Positions 8,286 through 15,009 of a stretch of 64,000 nucleotides of DNA are shown piece after piece. This stretch comes from UBA6170 sp942491385. GTDB lineage: Bacteria > Chloroflexota > Anaerolineae > Anaerolineales > Anaerolineaceae. The notes below the pieces were generated by a model. It was not told the origin of the DNA. It saw only the letters and a list, made by a program, of their open reading frames with translations, and did no database searches. The stretch is from assembly GCA_942491385.1 (NCBI GenBank), contig CALOAF010000011.1:62001-126000 (forward strand), in the 5' to 3' direction. Position 1 is the stretch's first letter. Every line of letters starts with the position of its first letter. Position numbers and translations under genes: made by a program.

Positions 8286-9602
8286 ATGACCATTCGAACC
8301 CTTATTATGGGCGCAGCTGGGCGCGACTTTCACAATTTTAATGTGTATTTCAGAGATAACAGTGATTATCAGGTTGTTGCATTTACCGCAACCCAAATCC
8401 CTAATATTGAAGGACGCCGTTATCCGGCAGTTTTAGCGGGATCACTGTATCCAGAAGGAATACCGATCTATCCAGAATCTGAGTTGCGTGAATTAATTGT
8501 TAAACTTGATGTGGATCAAGTTGTTTTTGCATATAGCGATGTCGAAAATGGGTATGTGATGCACAAAGCTGCCCTGGTCAATGAAGCTGGTGCGGATTTC
8601 AGACTGATGGGATTGAACAACACCCAATTAGAATCTACCAAACCCGTTATTTCAATAACTGCCGTACGAACAGGTTCTGGTAAAAGCCAAACAACCCGCC
8701 GAGTTTCATTAATTTTGCGAGACATGGGGTATCGTATAGCAGCTATTAGACATCCAATGCCTTATGGTGACCTTACCAAACAAATAGTTCAGCGATTTGC
8801 GGATTATAGCGACCTGGACAAACATGAATGCACTATTGAGGAACGTGAAGAGTACGAACCTCATCTGGATAATGGCGTAATAGTTTATGCTGGTGTTGAT
8901 TATGAAGCGATTTTACGTCAGGCTGAAGAGGAAGTTGATATTGTTTTGTGGGATGGTGGAAATAACGACTTCTCCTTCTACAAAGAAGATCTGGCGATTG
9001 TCGTAGTTGATCCTCATCGTCCTGGTCATGAAAGCAGTTACTATCCCGGTGAAACCAACACGATCCACGCAGATGTCTTCGTGGTGAACAAGGTAGATAC
9101 TGCTGATCCGGAAAATGTGATTAAAGTGCGTGAAAATATCCATCGTTTGAATCCAGATGCTCAGGTAATTGAGGGTGCTTCACCCTTATTTGTGGAAGAT
9201 CCGGAATCAATCCGTGGTAAACGAGTTCTGGTTGTAGAAGATGGTCCTACTCTGACACATGGTGGTATGAAATACGGTGCAGCTTACGTGGCCGCTCGAA
9301 GGTTTGGTGCCAAGGAAATTGTGGATCCACGTCCCTTTGCTGTGCGAACAATCATAGATACATACAATAAATATCCAGAAACAGGCACAATTTTACCCGC
9401 AATGGGATATGGCGCGGATCAAATGAAAGATCTGGAAGAGACCATCAATAACGCAGATGTTGATCTGGTTGTTTCCGGTACACCGATCGATCTTAGCCGA
9501 GTGATCAAAATAAATAAGCCATTACAACGTGTACGTTACGAACTACAGGAGATTGGTCAGCCAACATTGGTTGAGATTCTCAAAGCGAAATTTGGAAAAT
9601 AA
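8286..9602 (+). CDS. Cyclic-2,3-diphosphoglycerate-synthetase-like GTPase
   Basis: 438 aa. The whole sequence follows the cPGS family: TLIMGAAGRDFHNFNVYF, FTATQIPNIEGRRYP, the P-loop AVRTGSGKSQTTRR, RHPMPYGDLTKQ, WDGGNNDFSFY, VDPHRPGHESSYYPGETN, VNKVDTADPENV (NKxD), EDGPTLTHGGMKYG and VRYELQEIGQPTLVEIL. In Methanothermus the enzyme makes cyclic 2,3-diphosphoglycerate, a thermoprotectant; the role of bacterial homologues is not established and many are annotated only as GTPases. AAAAAGGAGAAATAAA precedes the ATG at 8286 (a GTG overlapping the argS stop is possible but lacks a site). Sitting a few genes after gap-pgk, a link to phosphoglycerate metabolism is attractive but unproven. Confidence 0.82.
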   Translation: MTIRTLIMGAAGRDFHNFNVYFRDNSDYQVVAFTATQIPNIEGRRYPAVLAGSLYPEGIPIYPESELRELIVKLDVDQVVFAYSDVENGYVMHKAALVNEAGADFRLMGLNNTQLESTKPVISITAVRTGSGKSQTTRRVSLILRDMGYRIAAIRHPMPYGDLTKQIVQRFADYSDLDKHECTIEEREEYEPHLDNGVIVYAGVDYEAILRQAEEEVDIVLWDGGNNDFSFYKEDLAIVVVDPHRPGHESSYYPGETNTIHADVFVVNKVDTADPENVIKVRENIHRLNPDAQVIEGASPLFVEDPESIRGKRVLVVEDGPTLTHGGMKYGAAYVAARRFGAKEIVDPRPFAVRTIIDTYNKYPETGTILPAMGYGADQMKDLEETINNADVDLVVSGTPIDLSRVIKINKPLQRVRYELQEIGQPTLVEILKAKFGK

Positions 9603-9611
9603 TGAAAATAC

Positions 9612-9646
9612 AACCTAGGGATCGGAGAAAATCCGATCCCTAGGTT
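9612..9646. terminator. Perfect 15-bp hairpin before obgE
   Basis: AACCTAGGGATCGGA (9612-9626), loop GAAAA, TCCGATCCCTAGGTT (9632-9646): fully complementary arms. It fills most of the 56-bp gap after the cPGS-like gene and ends 12 bases before the obgE ATG. Only TTT follows, so termination may be incomplete; it could instead protect the upstream mRNA 3' end or limit access to the obgE ribosome site. Confidence 0.6.
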
Positions 9647-9658
9647 TGAAAGGCCGTT

Positions 9659-10918
9659 ATGTTTATTGATGAAGCCAAAATATTTGTAGCCTCTGGAAAA
9701 GGAGGAGATGGCGCTGTCCATTTCCGCCGTGAAAAATATGTCCCGAGAGGTGGACCTGATGGTGGTGATGGAGGTCGTGGTGGAGATGTTGTGTTAAGAG
9801 TCAAACACACCTTGAATACATTACATTCTTTTCAGTTCAACCAAAAGTTTGCGGCTTTACCTGGGAGAAATGGCGCGAAACAAAAAATGACCGGCCGATC
9901 AGCCAATACTTTATATATTGATGTTCCTCCTGGTACACTCGTGTATGATGATGACACTGGCGAATTGTTAGGTGACCTTGTGGAACGAGATCAGGAATTA
10001 TTGATTTGTAAGGGTGGACGAGGTGGTAAAGGCAATGTTCACTTCGTCAGTGCAAGACATCAGGTGCCAAGGGTTGGCGAAAAAGGTGAACCGGGTGAAG
10101 AAAAAGGCTTACGCCTGGAATTGAAATTAATTGCCGATGTAGGCATCGTTGGTGTGCCGAATGCTGGTAAATCCAGCTTATTGGCGGCGGTATCAAATGC
10201 TACCCCGAAAATTGCGAATTATCCATTCACCACTCTTGAACCAAATTTAGGTGTTGTGAATCTGGATATGGATCATTCCTTAGTTCTGGCTGATATTCCC
10301 GGATTAATTGAGGGTGCGCATTTAGGCGCTGGATTGGGAGATGCCTTTTTGCGCCACATTCAACGCACAAAAGTATTGATTCATATGCTGGATGGACTCT
10401 CCGAAGATCCTATAGCAGATTTCTCTCAAATCAACTCAGAAATGGCTTTATTTGACCCAGCACTTAAACAAAAATCTCAATTAGTGATATTTAATAAAAT
10501 GGATGTTCCAGCAGCCCAGGAAAAATGGCCTGCAGTAAAGCAAATCTTAGAATCGAAAGGATATCAACCGATGGCGATATCAGCTTTGATTCACCAGGAT
10601 TTACAACCTGTACTATGGAAAGCCTTAGAATTAGTCCAAAAAGCACCTGAACCAGAAGTTGTTGAACAATTGCCGGTTTATCGTCCGGAAGAAGACCCTA
10701 ATGATTTCCGCATCGAAATTGAGGAAGATGGTTTCCGGGTGATCGGTAAAGCGATTGAACGAGCCGCTAAAATGACCTATTGGGAGTACGAAGGTTCTCT
10801 ACGCCGTTTCCAAAAATTAATGGAAACTTTAGGTGTTGAGGCTGTATTACGTGATATGGGCATCGAGGAAGGTCAAAGTGTATTCATTGATGATTACGAA
10901 TTGGAATGGCAGGACTGA
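9659..10918 (+). CDS. obgE: GTPase Obg (ribosome maturation / stress)
   Basis: Essential GTPase that binds 50S precursors and responds to ppGpp; 419 aa. The N-terminal glycine-rich Obg domain is clear (FVASGKGGDGAVHFRREKYV, GGPDGGDGGRGGDVVL). The G domain has G1 GIVGVPNAGKSSLLAA, G3 LADIPGLIEGAHLGAGLG, G4 NKMD and G5 SAL. A C-terminal OCT domain (EEDGFRVIGKAIERAAKMT) is present. The ATG follows the strong hairpin with a modest GAAAGG site. Two bases separate its TGA from the nadD ATG, a common obg-nadD pairing implying translational coupling. Confidence 0.97.
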   Translation: MFIDEAKIFVASGKGGDGAVHFRREKYVPRGGPDGGDGGRGGDVVLRVKHTLNTLHSFQFNQKFAALPGRNGAKQKMTGRSANTLYIDVPPGTLVYDDDTGELLGDLVERDQELLICKGGRGGKGNVHFVSARHQVPRVGEKGEPGEEKGLRLELKLIADVGIVGVPNAGKSSLLAAVSNATPKIANYPFTTLEPNLGVVNLDMDHSLVLADIPGLIEGAHLGAGLGDAFLRHIQRTKVLIHMLDGLSEDPIADFSQINSEMALFDPALKQKSQLVIFNKMDVPAAQEKWPAVKQILESKGYQPMAISALIHQDLQPVLWKALELVQKAPEPEVVEQLPVYRPEEDPNDFRIEIEEDGFRVIGKAIERAAKMTYWEYEGSLRRFQKLMETLGVEAVLRDMGIEEGQSVFIDDYELEWQD

Positions 10919-10920
10919 CA

Positions 10921-11553
10921 ATGCGGATCGGTATTTTTGGTGGCACCTTTGATCCTCCCCATTTAGGACACCTCATTTTGGCCGCTGAGGCAACCTCTCA
11001 AATGAAACTCGACCGCCTCTTATGGGTTTTGACGCCTGACCCACCACATAAACGTGACCAGCATTTAACGCCTATTGAGATTCGCTTTGAATTGGTACGC
11101 TTGTCTTTAATGGATGATCCTACTTTTGAGATGTGCCGGGTTGATCTTGACCGACCGGGCCCACATTATACGTTGGATACTGTAAAGCTCATCAAGCAGG
11201 TATATCCTGAGTCTGAAGTTCACTATTTGATTGGGGGAGATTCCCTGCATGATTATCCAAACTGGCACCGTGCGAATGAAATTCTCGCTGAGGTTAATGG
11301 CTTAGGCGTCATGCGACGTCCCGGCGATCAGATTGATATGAGTTTGTTGGAAAGCCAAGTGCCAGGTATCAGCGAGAAAGTTTATTTCATCGAGGCTCCG
11401 TTGTTGGAGATTTCTTCACATCAAATTCGCCGCCGTATTCGCCAGGGAAGGCCTTTCCGTTATTACATTTTGCCAATCCTTTACCAAAGAATACTAGAAA
11501 AGAAGTATTATTTTGACGTTTCTGGGGATAGCAATGGCGGACCAAAGCCGTAG
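10921..11553 (+). CDS. nadD: Nicotinate-nucleotide adenylyltransferase
   Basis: Transfers AMP from ATP to nicotinic acid mononucleotide in NAD biosynthesis; 210 aa. MRIGIFGGTFDPPHLGHLIL holds the nucleotidyltransferase GTFDPxHxGH site; YLIGGDSLHDYPNW and ISSHQIRRRIRQGRPF (ISSxxIR) complete the family signature. I start at 10921 because the conserved N-terminus begins there, two bases after the obgE stop; an in-frame ATG at 10906 within obgE would add five residues. It is convergent with the 11623 lipoprotein gene and ends before a shared terminator. Confidence 0.95.
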   Translation: MRIGIFGGTFDPPHLGHLILAAEATSQMKLDRLLWVLTPDPPHKRDQHLTPIEIRFELVRLSLMDDPTFEMCRVDLDRPGPHYTLDTVKLIKQVYPESEVHYLIGGDSLHDYPNWHRANEILAEVNGLGVMRRPGDQIDMSLLESQVPGISEKVYFIEAPLLEISSHQIRRRIRQGRPFRYYILPILYQRILEKKYYFDVSGDSNGGPKP

Positions 11554-11568
11554 GAAGATCTGAAGGTT

Positions 11569-11600
11569 AACACATCCCGGAGTTTCCTCCAGGATGTGTT
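11569..11600. terminator. Bidirectional terminator between nadD and the lipoprotein gene
   Basis: AACACATCC (11569-11577) pairs with GGATGTGTT (11592-11600); an inner GGAG/CTCC extends the stem after one C-A mismatch, closing on a four-base TTTC loop. It sits between convergent genes. T-tracts are short on both sides, so strength is uncertain. Confidence 0.65.
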
Positions 11601-11622
11601 GCTACAAAATTTGTGATGTCAG

Positions 11623-12471
11623 TTAGCGGTTGATTAGCTGAAGATTTCCGATGCCCATCTTGACTTTAAAATTCAGTTGTGGGCCTGTTCCAGGCAGGTT
11701 GTATTCATTGCCGGATACATTCCAGGTACCTTTTAGCTCAACATTGTTCAACCCGCCATCCACAATCACGTAAGCTGGAACACCTTTTGGAATAATTATT
11801 TTTACGTCGCCTAAACCGAAGTTGATCTCAATATCGATATCTTTTTGTAATTCACCAGAAAAATCCAGAGTATAAGATCCAGGGCCAGCATCAAAAACCA
11901 AAGTATCCGTATTGGCATTTGCTAACCCAAAAATCTCGACCTGTGATGCGCCTGTTGAATAGTGAAAAGAAGACATCTCTACAGGGTTCAATGTCTCGAA
12001 GTGAATAGTACCCTGACTTGCGCCATCATTAATTCTTAATTTGGTCAGGGGTATCCCACTTAGATCCAAATTTCCTTGATATGCACCAGCATTGATTTCT
12101 AAATCTGTTGGATGGTCACCTAATTGAATATTCCAGGCATTGATCACCTTGTTATTGGGAATGCTTAATTGTTTATTGGTTTCCTGGATAATCCGGATTC
12201 CATATTTTGTGCTGCGAATCTCAGGATTCCAAAGAGATACGTTGTATTTCACTTCGCCTGATACCCAATCATCAGATCCACCGGAAATATTCAATTGTCC
12301 AGCACCCATACCAATTTCTAACTCAGAACTCTCCTGATCTTGGGGAACAGTTTCCTTGATTGTGTAAATCGTTTCAGCAGAAGTTGTGACAGTTGGAATG
12401 TTTACATTGAATGAACAAGCCAACGTTGTGAACAATAGGATAAAAATTACCATCAAAATTTTATATTTCAT
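11623..12471 (-). CDS. Lipoprotein with adhesin-like (toast-rack) beta-helix region
   Basis: 282-aa predicted lipoprotein: ILMVIFILLFTTLAC is a lipobox signal with lipidated Cys. The mature part is repetitive beta-strand sequence (LEIGMGAGQLNISGGSDDW, LRINDGASQGTIHFETL, INFGLGDVKIIIPKGVPA), the pattern of the toast-rack / DUF4097 / LiaF-like superfamily found next to envelope-stress regulators. The ATG at 12471 has GAGG upstream. It is the last gene of the ECF-sigma operon, 23 bp after the bactofilin-like gene, so it is probably an output or sensor of that system. The assignment rests on pattern recognition; the ligand is unknown. Confidence 0.65.
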   Translation of the reverse strand: MKYKILMVIFILLFTTLACSFNVNIPTVTTSAETIYTIKETVPQDQESSELEIGMGAGQLNISGGSDDWVSGEVKYNVSLWNPEIRSTKYGIRIIQETNKQLSIPNNKVINAWNIQLGDHPTDLEINAGAYQGNLDLSGIPLTKLRINDGASQGTIHFETLNPVEMSSFHYSTGASQVEIFGLANANTDTLVFDAGPGSYTLDFSGELQKDIDIEINFGLGDVKIIIPKGVPAYVIVDGGLNNVELKGTWNVSGNEYNLPGTGPQLNFKVKMGIGNLQLINR

Positions 12472-12494
12472 ATCAGACCTCAACTCTTTAAATC

Positions 12495-13577
12495 TTATTC
12501 TTCGTTATCTAAATCATCATCAATGTTTAACTCAGATTCCGAAATTTCTGGAAGGTTCTCTTGGAAATTTGATTGATTGTCAGGCTTGGTGCCGGATGAG
12601 GGGAGTATTTCCGGATAATCACGAGTGCCAACCCTGGTCAGGATAACTGCTCCTAATCCAAACAGGCTTAATGTACTGACCAATAACCAACCGATGCAGG
12701 GGATGGCTCCCAGTACTCTCCCAACCACCGAAAGCATGATTGTTCCGAAACCAGCAATTAGCGCTGGGGATAAATTGGACGTCGACCCAAATAGCCGTTT
12801 ACCAATTTCGTACCCCAATGCAATCCATCCATAGGTGATGGCAACCATCAATACCATTATGCCAATCAATCCTAGTGGAATGAAGATAATTGTGACAATA
12901 CAAACCAGGATGGCAGCCGGAATTGCAAATGCAGTCAACAAACCGATGCCCCAATGGGTGAATGGTTGTTTTCCGATGGAAGTAGATATTCGTTCGGTTG
13001 ATTTGGGTGCAATTAACAGCACAAGCATCGCCAAACCACCCATCGCGATTATTTGTAAAATTGCCCACAAAAATTTGGTAATCAATCCGGTTGTTTTTCT
13101 GGCTACTTCCAATGGGACTTGAGTTTCCTCTGGAATGTCTATTTTTTCCAGGTTGAAATTAAAAGGCAAGTTAGAAATCTGGGTGCCTTCGATACGCGCA
13201 CCATCCATTTGTTGCAGATTGGACCCAAAATTATAGAAAGAGCCTTCTATTACTGCATCCTGATTCAGGGTAACTGTTCCGCCGATCGCTTGAATATCAC
13301 CTGTGACTCTACCATCAATTTCCAGCACCCCTCCGATGATGGCAATATTACCATTGACCCGTGAATTGGTTTTGAGTGTTGCAATTCCTCCAATCACAGC
13401 CAGATCACCGTTAAGTGTTTGATTCTCCTTCAACGTAAAAGATTGTCCAAGAACAACCTTATCTTCATTGATCGTTGGTGGTGGATCGATTAAAGTGTTG
13501 GCTGATACGCTTCCGACTTGAATGAAAACCAGCAACAACAAGAGATATAAAGAGACGATTATTTTTTTATTTTTCAT
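12495..13577 (-). CDS. Bactofilin-like exported/membrane protein
   Basis: 360 aa. A signal peptide (IIVSLYLLLLLVFIQVGSVSA) is followed at residues ~50-130 by short beta-helix repeats GDLAVIGGIATLKTNSRVNG, GNIAIIGGVLEIDGRVTG and GDIQAIGGTVTLNQDAVIEG, the polymer-forming (bactofilin-like) motif, here predicted outside the membrane. Three or four transmembrane segments follow and an acidic tail ends ESELNIDDDLDNEE. I use the ATG at 13577, which has AAGGAG seven bases upstream and overlaps the anti-sigma stop by four bases; the reading frame is open further upstream without support. The position behind an anti-sigma gene suggests a sigma-regulated envelope scaffold. Confidence 0.68.
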   Translation of the reverse strand: MKNKKIIVSLYLLLLLVFIQVGSVSANTLIDPPPTINEDKVVLGQSFTLKENQTLNGDLAVIGGIATLKTNSRVNGNIAIIGGVLEIDGRVTGDIQAIGGTVTLNQDAVIEGSFYNFGSNLQQMDGARIEGTQISNLPFNFNLEKIDIPEETQVPLEVARKTTGLITKFLWAILQIIAMGGLAMLVLLIAPKSTERISTSIGKQPFTHWGIGLLTAFAIPAAILVCIVTIIFIPLGLIGIMVLMVAITYGWIALGYEIGKRLFGSTSNLSPALIAGFGTIMLSVVGRVLGAIPCIGWLLVSTLSLFGLGAVILTRVGTRDYPEILPSSGTKPDNQSNFQENLPEISESELNIDDDLDNEE

Positions 13578-14110
13578 TTTATTGATACTCCTTGTTTCGA
13601 TACTTTCCAGACTGTTATTCCCCAGAGTGGAGTAAGGATAATTCCCCAAATGAAGAGCAATAACCAACTAAAGATGATGGCTATTGTTGGAATGTTTTGG
13701 ATGAATTGCACAACCATAGCACGTAAATTGATAAATGCCTGGATAACACCCGTAAAGGTGGATACTGCGCCAACGATTAGCTTTCCAGGTGTATTTGATA
13801 GAAAAAATATTGCAGCCAGGATCAGGGTAATCAGCAATGATATCAGTGCAATACCGATCAAAGTTTTGATAGCCTGTTTTTTATAAACTTGTTCTTTATT
13901 CTTTTCCATTCTGAGCGCAAATCGTTTTGTAAACCCGGGCGATGGCGCAATCATGGCGCTCTTTACCATCATAGTCTCTATCTGCCCCCAGGCGGAATGC
14001 AGATCAGCGCACTGATCACAGGCCAGTAAATGCTCATTTAATTTCTTATTGTCTGCCATCGTTTTTTCTTTTTGATCTAAAATCCATTCTTCAAAAGGCT
14101 GGTGATCCAT
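13574..14110 (-). CDS. Zinc-finger anti-sigma factor, membrane-bound
   Basis: 178 aa. The N-terminal cytoplasmic part has the ZAS signature His-x3-Cys-x2-Cys (His27, Cys31, Cys34 in LNEHLLACDQCADLHS), known to hold ECF sigma factors inactive. Two transmembrane segments follow (IGIALISLLITLILAAIFFL and AIIFSWLLLFIWGIILTPL). Its start overlaps the sigma gene by 20 bp with AAGG nine bases upstream, the usual sigma/anti-sigma coupling. Its stop overlaps the next start (ATGA). Release of the sigma factor could follow a signal in the membrane or envelope. Confidence 0.85.
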   Translation of the reverse strand: MDHQPFEEWILDQKEKTMADNKKLNEHLLACDQCADLHSAWGQIETMMVKSAMIAPSPGFTKRFALRMEKNKEQVYKKQAIKTLIGIALISLLITLILAAIFFLSNTPGKLIVGAVSTFTGVIQAFINLRAMVVQFIQNIPTIAIIFSWLLLFIWGIILTPLWGITVWKVSKQGVSIK

Positions 14111-14687
14111 TTTTCATCCTTTCTACTTGGGAAGAAGGTTGATTTTGTGATTGCCAGGCTATCGCTAGTTTTTTTCTTGCACGGTGTAATCTGCTCTTGA
14201 CTGCATTGACCGTGATATCTAAAACCTGACTGATTTCTTCCTCTGAGCATTCATGCCAATATCGTAAAACAATTGCTGCTCGATCGAGTTCTGATAATTC
14301 ATTCAGCAAATCCTGAATTTGGATTTGGTGTTCCTTTTGCATTGTTACTGCTTCCGGATTGGGTGTGTGATGATCTGCTATGGTTTCAGCAACATAATCA
14401 TCAATGTCCAAAACGGGGAGCTTGCGCTTACGATGTTGATCGATACAATAATGCGCGGCTATCGATAATAACCAGGTAGCGAAAGAACGATCAGGATTAT
14501 ATTTTTTGATCGATTGATAAGCCCTCCAAAATGTTTCTTGTGCTGCATCTTCTGCTGCTTCTGAGTTGCCTAACATTCTGTAACATAAGTTAAATACTGG
14601 CTTTTGAAAACTCTCAACAATCTGGTTGAAAGCTATTTCATCGCCTTTTATTGATAGTCTCAGAATCTCAGGCTCGATGTTAATCAC
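14091..14687 (-). CDS. ECF-family RNA polymerase sigma factor
   Basis: 198 aa with only regions sigma-2 and sigma-4: CYRMLGNSEAAEDAAQETFW and SFATWLLSIAAHYCIDQHR (sigma-2), then LSELDRAAIVLRYWHECSEE and VLDITVNAVKSRLHRARKKL (sigma-4 helix-turn-helix). It resembles the RpoE/SigW group. The start is GTG at 14687 with GGAG eight bases upstream. A TGCAAC-N16-CGTA promoter just upstream matches what such sigma factors read, implying autoregulation. It heads a four-gene operon with its zinc anti-sigma factor and two envelope proteins. Confidence 0.95.
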   Translation of the reverse strand: MINIEPEILRLSIKGDEIAFNQIVESFQKPVFNLCYRMLGNSEAAEDAAQETFWRAYQSIKKYNPDRSFATWLLSIAAHYCIDQHRKRKLPVLDIDDYVAETIADHHTPNPEAVTMQKEHQIQIQDLLNELSELDRAAIVLRYWHECSEEEISQVLDITVNAVKSRLHRARKKLAIAWQSQNQPSSQVERMKNGSPAF

Positions 14688-15009
14688 AAATGCTCCATTT
14701 TTTGCTTCATCTTCATATACGAAAACATTAAGTTAAAGTTGCAAATTAATCTTTTTTATTTTTCTTAAATTAGAAATCATAAGTATTTTTAAACCATAAC
14801 AGAAATTTTGTTAAGCGTCTGGAAACAAAGCGTGACAGTTATTGTTATATAATAAATTGAATGGATTTTATTCAGAAATTGATGTTATGAAAAGTTTGTT
14901 TGGTGTGATCTTTTTTGTTTGAACTGAAGAAATCCCAACTTTATTCTCCCACGATTTTGTAATTTTCTTTTATTGATCTGTAGACTATTAAAGTAGAAGG
15001 CGTAATGAT
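14688..15009. promoter_or_regulatory. Divergent control region: autoregulated ECF promoter plus AT-rich spacer
   Basis: On the minus strand TGCAAC (14743-14738), exactly 16 bases, then CGTA (14721-14718) matches the SigW-type consensus TGAAAC-N16-CGTA closely and would start the sigma operon about 25 bases before its GTG. The rest is AT-rich. Toward the plus-strand GH42 gene there is a TATAAT at 14848-14853 without a clear -35, and a weak TAGACT near 14984. The ribosome site for the GH42 gene is AGAAGG (14995-15000). No ORF is credible in this 322-bp stretch. Confidence 0.6.

Noticed and set aside
12495..13667. Longer start for the bactofilin-like gene, adding 30 residues
   Set aside because: The extension lies inside the anti-sigma gene without a ribosome site; AAGGAG and a signal peptide begin at the 13577 ATG.
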